DNA of 64,000 nt. It comes from CAYQXJ01 sp964421565. Its GTDB lineage: Bacteria; Planctomycetota; Brocadiia; SM23-32. Under the pieces are notes generated by a model. That model searched no databases, had not been told where the DNA came from, and worked only from the letters and a program-made list of their open reading frames with translations. This document shows, piece by piece, positions 44,291 through 52,470 of this stretch; position 1 is the first letter of the stretch; the number at the start of each line of letters is the position of its first letter. The position numbers and the translations under genes are program-made. The stretch lies in NCBI GenBank assembly GCA_964421565.1, contig CAYQXJ010000001.1, positions 62,001-126,000 of the forward strand, given 5' to 3'.

Positions 44291-44875
44291 TCACCGGCGC
44301 GCGTAGCGTCCCATCAGCTCCGCGTCCGCCAGGATGTGACCGGCCATGGCGCGCTGCAGTTCCTGGCGCGAGAAACCGGGCTCAAGGCCGAGCTCCACGT
44401 CAAGCGCGTAGAGGCGGAAGAAGTAGCGGTGCGTCTCTCCTGGCGGCGGGCAGGGGCCCCCGTAGCCGATGCGCTGGAAGTCGCCCGCTCCCTGGACGGC
44501 GCCCGGCGGATCGTTCAGACGCCCGGCGCGGGGCACTGCGGCGGGCAGCCCCTGCGCAGTGGCCGGAATGCCTGCGACCGTCCAGTGCGTGAAGGTGCCC
44601 CCTGGCGCGTCGGGATCGTCCACGATCAGGGCGAAGCCGGCGGTTCCCGCCGGCGGTCCGTTCCAGTGCAGGGCGGGCGAAGTGTTCGACCCGTCGCAGG
44701 TGTGTTCGGTCGGTATCCGCCCCCGCATCTCGAACGCCGGGCTGCGCAGCGAGAGCCGGGCTTCGCTCGGCGGGCTCGCATCGTCCGCCGCGGGGCGCCC
44801 ACAGCCCGCCGCGACGAGCAGCGCCGCAACTGCAACCGTCGCCAGCACTCCCTCCACCGTTGTCGGCATGGCCAT
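44291..44875 (-). CDS. YbhB/YbcL-type (PEBP) lipoprotein
   Basis: 194 aa with lipoprotein signal (AALLVAAGC). Phosphatidylethanolamine-binding protein fold: PTEHTCDGSNTSPALHW, VDDPDAPGGTFTHWTVAGIP, and the GPCPPPGETHRYFFRLYAL ligand loop. Role unknown; some members inhibit kinases or bind lipids. Converges with the SDR gene (6-nt gap). Confidence 0.82.
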   Translation of the reverse strand: MAMPTTVEGVLATVAVAALLVAAGCGRPAADDASPPSEARLSLRSPAFEMRGRIPTEHTCDGSNTSPALHWNGPPAGTAGFALIVDDPDAPGGTFTHWTVAGIPATAQGLPAAVPRAGRLNDPPGAVQGAGDFQRIGYGGPCPPPGETHRYFFRLYALDVELGLEPGFSRQELQRAMAGHILADAELMGRYARR

Positions 44876-44993
44876 CCCCCTCCCTCTGCGCGGACACGAC
44901 GGATTGCGTCTGCGCGACCCTCATTGTGCGCGTCCGCAACGGCGCTGTCAACACGTTCCGTGGCGCATGGGCCGGGGCAACCGAACGGGCCTG

Positions 44994-46082
44994 TCACGCC
45001 CCGACGCGGACCTCCGTGCCCGTCTCGCCGCTCTGGAGGACGGCTTCCAGCATCTCCTGCACGATCAGGCCGTGCCGCAAGGGTGCCTGGCATTCGGCGC
45101 CGTCGAGGATGCAGGAGATGAAGTGGTCGGCGATCGCATCCCAGCTTCCCAGGTATGTTGGCCCTTCCGTCTCCACGTCTTTCAGCAGGCCGCCCCCCTT
45201 GTGCTTCGGCACGTTGACGGTTACGTTCTGTGGGGCGCCGTCCACCGTCCGGTAGATGGTCAGCGGTCGCATGCGGGCGCCGGCCTCGGTGCCGAACAGC
45301 TCAATCTGCAGCTCGCCGGGCTGATGGCTCGCCCAGAAGCTCTCCACCTGGAGGCCGGCCCCGTTCTCGAACCGTACCAGGCCACCGGCGTAATCGTCGG
45401 CCGCGTACTGGCTGTAGATCTTCTGCGGCGGGCGGGTGAACTCCCAGTAGCCTTCGCCCCGGGGGCCGAACTTCGCTCCGGACACTCCGAGCACCGATAC
45501 GGGCCGCGGTGTGCCCATGATCCACCAGGCGGCGTCGAGCACGTGCACGCCCATGTCGCGGAATGCCCCTCCGCCTTCCTGGATGAAGCCCAGGTTCCAG
45601 TAGGGTATCCCCGAGCGGCGCACGCTGCGGGCGCGCCCGTAATAGAGCTCGCCGAAGCCGCCCTCGCGCGCCATGCGGCCCAGATACTGTGCGTCAGGGC
45701 TGAACCGCGTGCTCAGCGACATCATGTTCACCACGCCGGCGGACTCCGCCGCCTGCACCAGTTCGCGCGCGGGCTCCGCGCGGTCGGCCAACGGCTTGGT
45801 GATCAGCACGTGCTTGTCGTGGCGGACTGCTTCGAGCGCGATGGGCACGTGCCACTGGTTCGGTGTGCCGACGAAGACGGCGTCGATCTCGTCATCCCGG
45901 CACATTTCCTTGTAATCGGTGTAGCACTTTACCTTCTCGGGCAGCGACTTTGCGTAGTCCTGCATGCGTTCCTCGACGAGGTCGCAGAGGGCGATGACGC
46001 GCCCCCGGGGGTGGGCGCAGATGGCGTTGCCGTTCGGCCGGCCGATGCCCATGCCCACGATGGCTGTTCTCACTTCGTCCAT
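44994..46082 (-). CDS. Gfo/Idh/MocA-family oxidoreductase
   Basis: 362 aa. N-terminus AIVGMGIGRPNGNAI, VFVGTPNQWHV, HVLITKPLADRAE (catalytic Lys in KPL) and DMGVHVLDAAWWIMG with the conserved His. The length and loops are of the sugar-dehydrogenase group. ATG 46082 has GGAGCC upstream. Adjacent to the NagB/PIG-L fusion on the same strand; an amino-sugar route is possible. Confidence 0.84.
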   Translation of the reverse strand: MDEVRTAIVGMGIGRPNGNAICAHPRGRVIALCDLVEERMQDYAKSLPEKVKCYTDYKEMCRDDEIDAVFVGTPNQWHVPIALEAVRHDKHVLITKPLADRAEPARELVQAAESAGVVNMMSLSTRFSPDAQYLGRMAREGGFGELYYGRARSVRRSGIPYWNLGFIQEGGGAFRDMGVHVLDAAWWIMGTPRPVSVLGVSGAKFGPRGEGYWEFTRPPQKIYSQYAADDYAGGLVRFENGAGLQVESFWASHQPGELQIELFGTEAGARMRPLTIYRTVDGAPQNVTVNVPKHKGGGLLKDVETEGPTYLGSWDAIADHFISCILDGAECQAPLRHGLIVQEMLEAVLQSGETGTEVRVGA

Positions 46083-46174
46083 GTCAGGCTCCGTTGGGGT
46101 TTGTGAAAGAGGGGGGAGTGTAACACGTCGCTCGGGTGCGCTCCAGGGCCGACCGCCGACCGCTGCTGAGCAGC

Positions 46175-48553
46175 CTATGGGCCTTCGTCGCCGGGGTGTT
46201 CGGCGTGGCGGCGCAGGGCGCGGCTGTGGGCGTAGAGTTCTTGCAGGTCCATCTCGCGCAGGAACACGAGGCCGCGCGTTGCGCGTATCAGCGGGCTCGG
46301 GTGTTCGTGGAACCAATCCCGCCCCAGGCACGTCTTGAGCGTCCTGTACTGCTGCACCTGTATGCGCTGCGCCAGCTCACTGAAGGGGCCGTCGTGCTCG
46401 TAACTGGGGAAGCTGGCGTCGCGCTGGGATGCGAAAGTGTTCAAGAACGCGCTGCTGGCGACGGCGAACATGTTCAGCGAGACCGGCACGTGGACGTTCG
46501 CCTCAACGGGATGGAACCTGTACCACACGTTGCGGTAGCCCCAGACGCGGATGTCGGGGCGCCCTGTTTCCTTCTCGTAGCGCCTCAGGGCCTCGGTCAT
46601 TGCCTGCAGTGCCTTGTAGTGCGTATCCGGGCCACTGGCCTCGGGGTCGAGAGCCACGGTCACAACATCGGGCCGCGTCTCGCGCAGCAGCTCCAACACG
46701 GGCGCCACGTCGCGCTCGGGCGTAGGCTCCGGGGTGAAGACATCGCCCGTGTAGAACCCGAGCCGCAGGTGGCGGATGTTCGAGGTCCGCCACCCGAAGT
46801 AGCCCCACAGGCATTCCGCTTCGTACTCGCGCCGCATGCCCTTCAGCCGCTGGATCGGTTCGGGGTCCTTCTGGCCGGGATAGGCACCCGCCAGGTAGGC
46901 GCTGGCCTCTGCCAGCCGCGCCCTCACGTCCTGGGGCCGGGCCGTGCCGTGGACTTCGGCCATATCGCGGAACAGTCGGCGGGCGGCGCCCTCCGCGCGC
47001 ATGCCCGCGTCCTCGGCCGCGATGCCGTCCAGCAGTTGCCACACGTCCCGGTCGCGCGCGGTGCGGTTCTCCGGCTCGAAGTAGCCTTCGGCGTGGAGGT
47101 CGGCGAACTCCTCCGTTTCCATGAAGCGTCGCAATCCCGAAAGCTGTCCGAGCATGAAGGCGTTGCTCACCGAGGTGAAGCCGCTGGTCAGCGTGGCGAA
47201 GTAGTGCGTGTTGCTGGCGTGGCGCACGTGGCGCACCACGTAGGGTAGGTAGGCGAGCATGATGTCGTCGTGATGCGGCTCCGTGTGCAGGAAGTGCGTG
47301 TCGGTGAGCGTGTGTGCGCCGCGCTCGATGCGCTCCACCAGGCGCCGGCGTGTCGCTGCCAGCAGGTCGGCTATCGTCTCATTGCGTTTGCGGGCCACGA
47401 GAGCGCCAAAACGGTCCTTGCGCACCGCCTCTTCGTCCAGATCCTCGAGCCGACTGCCCAGCGAGGCGGCGCGATCGACGAGGATAGTCTCGACCTCCCG
47501 GTCGCACAGCTCAGCGGCGCTCTGCAGTTCGGCGTGGCGCCGCTCCGCGAGTGCCGAGGCGGCGCCCCGCGTTACGTAGAAACGCGCGCCCGCCAGTTTG
47601 TGCAGGGCGGTGGCGGGGTAACGCACGTGGGGTTGGCGCTGCACGGCGTCTGCCACGACCTGCGCCTTGGTGTTGCCGGCTGCGATGATGACGGCCGTGC
47701 AGTTCGGGTTGAAGGTAATGGTGCCGAGCCCGATGGTGATCACGAGCCGATGGCGGGCGACCTCGATGCCGCCCAGGTCGACAGCGGCGGCGGCCTGCGT
47801 CTCGTAGTTCGTGTGTGTCAGGCGGGTGGTGGAATGGTGGTCAGCGCCGCGCACGTTGAACCCCACGTGCCCGTCCGGCCCGATGCCGCCGAGGAAGAAG
47901 CCGATGCCGCCCAGGGCGCGGATGTGGTCCTCGTAGTCCTGGCACCACTGGTCGATGCGGCAGAGCGCGGCCTTCTGCGCGTGCTCCAGCCGGCCCTCGG
48001 CCTGGCGGTGGCGCAGGCTCAGGTCCACTCGATGGTCGGGCCAGACGGATTCCAGAGTCTGCCCTTCGCGCAGGCCGATCCGTGAGCAGTCCATCAGCAT
48101 TGCTCTGGCCGGGTCGAGGCCGAAGCCATCGATGTAGTAATGCCGCACGTAGTGGTGGAAGCTGTTGTGCTGGGCGGGGTCCATGGGATAGAACTCGTCG
48201 ATCTGCACGAACCGCAGGCCGCCCATTGGGGGGCGTTCTGAGGGATCGATGCCGCATTGTTCGAGCATCGCCTGCGTGCCGGGCTGCTGCCACGTGCGCA
48301 GCAGGTGCTTCGTCCAGCGGATGAAGTGCTCTGGGGTTCTGCCCGTGGGCAGGGCGACGACGCCCTCGGGGTTCTGCTGTACCCACTCCAGGAACCGCAT
48401 TGCCGCGAGCCGTCCGAGCGCGGGGAAGCTCTCCACCACGATGGTCGGCAGTCTGTCGGCCGCAGGGTACAGGGCGTCGAAGGGCGAGCGGGCCAGGGCG
48501 GCGCTCTCCACGGGGCTCAACTCTGGGGACGCGGGCTGGTTCATTTTGCTCAT
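46175..48553 (-). CDS. NagB-like / PIG-L deacetylase fusion protein
   Basis: 792 aa. Residues ~1-340 form a glucosamine-6-phosphate deaminase-like domain: VVALPTGRTPEHF (sugar phosphate), FVQIDEFYPM (catalytic Asp), FFLGGIGPDGHVGFN (active loop). From ~410 a PIG-L/LmbE deacetylase starts with HTEPHHDDIMLAYLP (metal motif H-x-DD). Single proteins combining these activities could deacetylate and then deaminate N-acetylamino sugars. Such fusions occur in other phyla. Start ATG has AGGAGG 6 nt upstream and overlaps the upstream gene by ATGA. Confidence 0.83.
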   Translation of the reverse strand: MSKMNQPASPELSPVESAALARSPFDALYPAADRLPTIVVESFPALGRLAAMRFLEWVQQNPEGVVALPTGRTPEHFIRWTKHLLRTWQQPGTQAMLEQCGIDPSERPPMGGLRFVQIDEFYPMDPAQHNSFHHYVRHYYIDGFGLDPARAMLMDCSRIGLREGQTLESVWPDHRVDLSLRHRQAEGRLEHAQKAALCRIDQWCQDYEDHIRALGGIGFFLGGIGPDGHVGFNVRGADHHSTTRLTHTNYETQAAAAVDLGGIEVARHRLVITIGLGTITFNPNCTAVIIAAGNTKAQVVADAVQRQPHVRYPATALHKLAGARFYVTRGAASALAERRHAELQSAAELCDREVETILVDRAASLGSRLEDLDEEAVRKDRFGALVARKRNETIADLLAATRRRLVERIERGAHTLTDTHFLHTEPHHDDIMLAYLPYVVRHVRHASNTHYFATLTSGFTSVSNAFMLGQLSGLRRFMETEEFADLHAEGYFEPENRTARDRDVWQLLDGIAAEDAGMRAEGAARRLFRDMAEVHGTARPQDVRARLAEASAYLAGAYPGQKDPEPIQRLKGMRREYEAECLWGYFGWRTSNIRHLRLGFYTGDVFTPEPTPERDVAPVLELLRETRPDVVTVALDPEASGPDTHYKALQAMTEALRRYEKETGRPDIRVWGYRNVWYRFHPVEANVHVPVSLNMFAVASSAFLNTFASQRDASFPSYEHDGPFSELAQRIQVQQYRTLKTCLGRDWFHEHPSPLIRATRGLVFLREMDLQELYAHSRALRRHAEHPGDEGP

Positions 48554-49095
48554 CGACCCGCCTCCTGCGGGCGGGGGTTGAGAACTGAGGGCAGCCGAAG
48601 GTCGCGCAGCTCGGGGCGTTCGTCCGCTCCGAGCACTACGAGACGGCAGCCGGCGACATCGGCCGATTCCAGGTTGCGCTCGATTGCATCGACAAGGGCG
48701 CGCACCACGTCGGCCGGTCCCAGTTCGGGCCGCTCCGTTCGCATGCGTTCGGGCAGGTCCGAGATCTCGCGCAGGTCAAGTGTAAGTTGCGGCGGCTGGC
48801 CGGGCGCGGGCACCAGGCCCCCGAGCCCGAGCCGGATGCCCATCAGCGACGCGGCGTTGATGTCGTCCCCCGCCGTCTCGCCCGGCCCGGCGTTGACACG
48901 ATAGGGCCACACTGACGCGTGCACGGCCGCTTCCGGCCTGGCGTAGGCGGAGCGAAAGGTCCCCCGGCGAACCGTCACCCCGGCCTGGGGGTCCAGCAGG
49001 GGGAGCCATGCCTCGAACAGGACCGGCACCGTCGCTTCGGCAGTGGCGGCGGCGAGAGCGGTGATGACGAGGGCGGCAGCCAGAGCCGTTTTCAT
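48550..49095 (-). CDS. Secreted hypothetical protein coupled to the NagB/PIG-L fusion
   Basis: 181 aa with a signal peptide ending after AAATAEA. The mature part is beta-rich, with VPVLFEAWLPLLDPQAGVTV, FRSAYARPEAAVHASVWPY and GIRLGLGGLVPAPG. No family recognised. Its stop overlaps the next ATG by 4 nt (ATGA), so translation is coupled. It may prepare or sense an envelope substrate of the enzyme, but this is only position. Confidence 0.55.
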   Translation of the reverse strand: MKTALAAALVITALAAATAEATVPVLFEAWLPLLDPQAGVTVRRGTFRSAYARPEAAVHASVWPYRVNAGPGETAGDDINAASLMGIRLGLGGLVPAPGQPPQLTLDLREISDLPERMRTERPELGPADVVRALVDAIERNLESADVAGCRLVVLGADERPELRDLRLPSVLNPRPQEAGR

Positions 49096-49226
49096 TGTCG
49101 GCCTCGAAGAGGGAGCAGAGCCTGGAGGTGACGATTATAGGCGCATATGCGGCGCGAACGCGAGGACCGGCGCAGGGCGCGAACCGCTGCCTGGCAGGCC
49201 CGCCGGGCGATCGGCCCGGCCCGGTT

Positions 49227-49751
49227 TCACAGCTCAATTAAGTAGCGCCGGTGCAGTTTGCCGGTCTCGGGTGAGATGATACGGTCTTGCAGGACGCCGC
49301 CGTTGCGCTCGATGATGCGTGCGGAGCCGACGTTGTCGTCGTCGCAGGTTAGCAGCAGCCGGTTCAGGCCCATCTTGCGGGCCTTCTCGAGGGTGAGCGC
49401 GAGCAGCCGGGTGCCATAACCCTTGCGGCGCTCGGAGGGGCGCACGTCGTAGCCGATATGCCCGCCATGGTACGCCAACGTCGGCGTGAGCCGAGTGCGC
49501 AGGCGGCTGCAGCCGAGGATCCTGCCGGCGTCGTCGGTGAGCCAGTAGGTAACCTGGCGGACGTGGCCCGGCTCCAGGTTTCGGCCGGCTGCCATCTCGC
49601 GCAGGTAACGCATGAAGCCATCGAAGTCGGCGAGCGCATCGGCATAGCCCTCGGAACCGTTCGCACACCACTCGCGGGCCATCTCCAGGAAGGCGTCCCG
49701 CATCGCGGGCGTTGCCTCCATCAGGCGGAGTTCCTTCGGCGGATCGTTCAT
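49227..49751 (-). CDS. GNAT-family N-acetyltransferase
   Basis: 174 aa. Core motifs: RQVTYWLTDDAGRILGCSRL, GHIGYDVRPSERRKGYGTRLLALTL (acetyl-CoA motif A) and NRLLLTCDDDNVGSARIIERNGG. Start overlaps the upstream propeller gene stop (TGATG). Similar to YafP/rimJ-like acetyltransferases. Substrate unknown. Confidence 0.83.
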   Translation of the reverse strand: MNDPPKELRLMEATPAMRDAFLEMAREWCANGSEGYADALADFDGFMRYLREMAAGRNLEPGHVRQVTYWLTDDAGRILGCSRLRTRLTPTLAYHGGHIGYDVRPSERRKGYGTRLLALTLEKARKMGLNRLLLTCDDDNVGSARIIERNGGVLQDRIISPETGKLHRRYLIEL

Positions 49752-50917
49752 CAGGCAACCACCTCCGAGACATCGACGACGTACATGTGCCGAGCGCCCT
49801 GGTGGGCGGAATCGATGCAGACGCAGCGGCCGTCGCGATCCCACCGGGGGTGCAGGTCGCAGCGGATCTCGCCGGTTAGCTGCGGAGGGCTGTAGAAGCG
49901 GCCGACGTCGACGCGCAGGTCGGATTCGGGACGGTAGAGGATAAGTGTCCGGTTGTCGTCCGCGTCGGGGTAGGTATCGGTGAGTATCCAACGCCGGTCA
50001 GGCGAGTAGGAGCAGTGTCCGTCGCACTCGAGCAGTTCGGGGCCGACGGCAGTCGGCTCGCCCTCGCCATCGGGGAAGAGGAAGTAACGGCGGCCGACCC
50101 CCTCTTGGAGGGCCCATGCTAAAATGTGCTTTGTGTCGCGCCAATCATAATGGCTCACTACTCCGTCGGAGGCGAGCAATCGGAGTCCCGAGCCGTCGGG
50201 GTTGCAGGCAAACAGGCGGGTGCGCCAGCGCTTCGCGCCGGGCATTCTCCATCGGTGCAGGAAGCCGATGCGGGAGCCGTCGGGGTTGAACTGGATGTGG
50301 TTCACCCAGTGGCGGCCATCGCGCATGGTGGAATCGGGACAGTGTCCGGCCATGTCCGCCAGGCTGACCGCGAGTTTGCAGCGCCCGGTGGGCAGGTCCA
50401 TGTGCCATATGCCGTCGTCGGGTGGGGAGTTTTCGGTGGCGCGGGGGTCGCTCCAATCATAGTAACCGTAGCCCGGCCTGGTATCGGCGAGGCGGGCGAA
50501 GTTGAGCGACATGGCGCATTCGCCGCGGGGGCTGACGGCGTAGATAGGGCGCGGCAGCACCTTCTCGTGGCCCGTGAAGGCGTCCATGGCGACGCCCACG
50601 GGCCGGTTTCCCTGCCGGGCGTTGTAGATGATCTGGCGCTCCGGCGCCGTGGGCAGCCACTGGAGCATGCTGCCCTGTTGCCAGTTCCAGCAGCGGCTCT
50701 GGCATACATCGCGCCAGCGGTTGGCGTCTTCGGTGTCTATAAGGCCGAGGAGGGCGGCGTCGCGGCCGGTGGGCGCTCGCCGCATGAACGCGGCGCGCAT
50801 GCCGAGAACGTAGCGCCCGGTGGCGTCCCAGGGCGTCTTCTCGTAGTAGCCGAACCAGTAGTGCCCCTCGCCACTGGTGAGGCGATGAACCGGCGCGACG
50901 TGGGTCCTGTATGGCAC
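49751..50917 (-). CDS. Beta-propeller (PD40/oligogalacturonate-lyase-like) protein
   Basis: 388 aa without signal peptide. Repeated blades with NPDGSRIGFLHRW, DWRDTKHILAWAL, SPDRRWILTDTYP and HPRWDRDGRCVCIDS. The HWVNHIQFNPDG segment and overall pattern recall the PL22 oligogalacturonate lyase / TolB-like propellers. Catalysis is not shown, so the lyase role is a guess. Starts at ATG 50917 and overlaps the GNAT gene by 1 nt. Confidence 0.65.
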   Translation of the reverse strand: MPYRTHVAPVHRLTSGEGHYWFGYYEKTPWDATGRYVLGMRAAFMRRAPTGRDAALLGLIDTEDANRWRDVCQSRCWNWQQGSMLQWLPTAPERQIIYNARQGNRPVGVAMDAFTGHEKVLPRPIYAVSPRGECAMSLNFARLADTRPGYGYYDWSDPRATENSPPDDGIWHMDLPTGRCKLAVSLADMAGHCPDSTMRDGRHWVNHIQFNPDGSRIGFLHRWRMPGAKRWRTRLFACNPDGSGLRLLASDGVVSHYDWRDTKHILAWALQEGVGRRYFLFPDGEGEPTAVGPELLECDGHCSYSPDRRWILTDTYPDADDNRTLILYRPESDLRVDVGRFYSPPQLTGEIRCDLHPRWDRDGRCVCIDSAHQGARHMYVVDVSEVVA

Positions 50918-51531
50918 GGGCAGTGCCTCCGGGTATGGCTTATGGGCTGCGGATTATAGCCCCTTCGCGTCACCGTGGACAAGGAGCCGGCGCAACGCGC
51001 CGTGTCCACTAATGTCACCACGACCGCTGAACGAGTGTTGCTTTTCTTGAACACGCGCGGATGCTGTGCAGGAACGTTCGTGGTATACTACAGTCATAAA
51101 GCGTGTGTGATGAGTATTTTAAAACTTTAACCCTGGACGGCGGCCCGCCGCGGCGTTAGGAATCCGAGTTGCAGCACTGGAGGCGCTGTGTGGCAAGTGG
51201 TCTCATGCGATCTGTTGAACCAGGTGTAGGGCGGCGTGAGCGATCAGGCCCAGAACGGCGATGATTCCCGGCGGCAGGGGGGGCCGCCCCCCTGGCTGAC
51301 CGATGCCGAGTGTGGAGTGGTGTTCTGCTACGGCCTGAACCGCCTGCGGCTGGAGGCCGAGGGTTTTCGTTTCGGGACGGCCCCCTCCGCAGGGCAGCGC
51401 AACGAGTCCTCCCGTCCCTCCGAAGCGCCGTGACTTCGTAGCGCTGCGGTGGCCTTCTGCTCTCTGCTGCGGTAGACTGCTCCGCGACGGTTGAAGTGTG
51501 TCTATGACCATCAACGCAGGGAGCGAACGTC
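50918..51531. other. Intergenic region, no supported gene
   Basis: 614 bp. It contains an AT-richer part (51070-51140) with TATACT (51084-51089), a possible -10, and a stretch 51203-51514 with open frames on both strands but no ribosome site or recognisable family. A decayed gene is possible. Confidence 0.4.
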
Positions 51532-51840
51532 GTGATATACGTCATTGCCAACATCGAACTGGAGCCGGGCACGCGGGAGGACTACTTGAGGGAGTTCCAT
51601 CGACTGGTGCCGAAGGTGCTCCAGGAGGACGGTTGCATTGAGTACGGGCCGACGGTCGACGTACGGACGGATATCGAGGTACAAGTGCCGATCCGCGAGG
51701 ACGTTGTGACGGTTGTTGAGAAGTGGGAGAGCGTGGATGCGCTGAAGGTGCACCTGGGCGCTCCCCACATGGAGGAGTACCGGGAGAACGTAGCGGATTT
51801 TGTCAAGGGCGCGCAGATCCAGGTGCTCACGCCCGCCTGA
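51532..51840 (+). CDS. ABM-domain (antibiotic biosynthesis monooxygenase-like) protein
   Basis: 102 aa. YVIANIELEPGTREDYLREFH, EDGCIEYG and VVEKWESVDALKVHL match the dimeric alpha/beta barrel of YgiN-type quinol monooxygenases and heme degraders. GTG start after AGGGAG. Isolated by long intergenic stretches. Enzymatic role not certain. Confidence 0.8.
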   Translation: MIYVIANIELEPGTREDYLREFHRLVPKVLQEDGCIEYGPTVDVRTDIEVQVPIREDVVTVVEKWESVDALKVHLGAPHMEEYRENVADFVKGAQIQVLTPA

Positions 51841-52470
51841 CGGGAGCAGTTTGCGCGTCCTCGACCTGGCTGCGGGGGCGCTCCTCATACTGCCGTCGTT
51901 ACGTGCGTAAGGAGAGGGTGCTGGCCGGATGAGCCGCCCGCTTTCGGCTTGCAGTGCGGCGAGCGGCTCGGCATAACGGGCACGGTGGCGGGTGGCAGTT
52001 CCAGGGACACAGGCGACTCGACCGCAGGGAGGGATGCCGTGAGCACGCGGGCCCGGCAGCACCTGCGTGCGCTCGGGCAGTGAGTGGCACGTATCATTGG
52101 TTGGCCTTGCCGGGGGGCTATGCATTCCTGTTGCTGGGAGGCAGGCTGCTTGGCCTGCTGCCTTCCTTGTTCACGCTCTGGCATGTCGGCGTGCTGCCAC
52201 TGGCGGCGCTTCTGGTGGCTGCGCAGCAGTGAGGGGATCTGCGGCGTGGGGCGTGCCCGCCGTGGTGGGGTTCTACCAGGCGGTGTTGCCCGGATTCAGT
52301 GCTGGGGGGCGGCATGGCCGGACCGGCCTCCGCACCACAGTCGGCCGTAAATGAGGCGCAACCCTCTTTGACAGTATCCGGCAGGGCAGTGACAATGGCT
52401 GCATAGCATGTGCGATGGCTCCTTGGCCGCACTTCTGCTCATGCCCGACTGCTGCCCATTCTCTGGGGAT
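51841..52470. other. Intergenic region with a possible 50-residue membrane peptide
   Basis: 630 bp between the ABM gene and the P-type ATPase. One plus-strand frame (GTG 52080 to stop 52232, 50 aa) encodes two hydrophobic stretches (GGYAFLLLGGRLLGLLPSLF; VLPLAALLVAA). No ribosome binding site is clear and no family is recognised. The rest shows no coding pattern. Confidence 0.3.

Noticed and set aside
46162..46174. GCTGCT-G-AGCAGC palindrome after the NagB/PIG-L gene as a terminator
   Set aside because: One-base loop and no U-tract make a working terminator unlikely.
51203..51514. Minus-strand gene of about 103 codons
   Set aside because: No ribosome site, no family, and frames on both strands are equally open.
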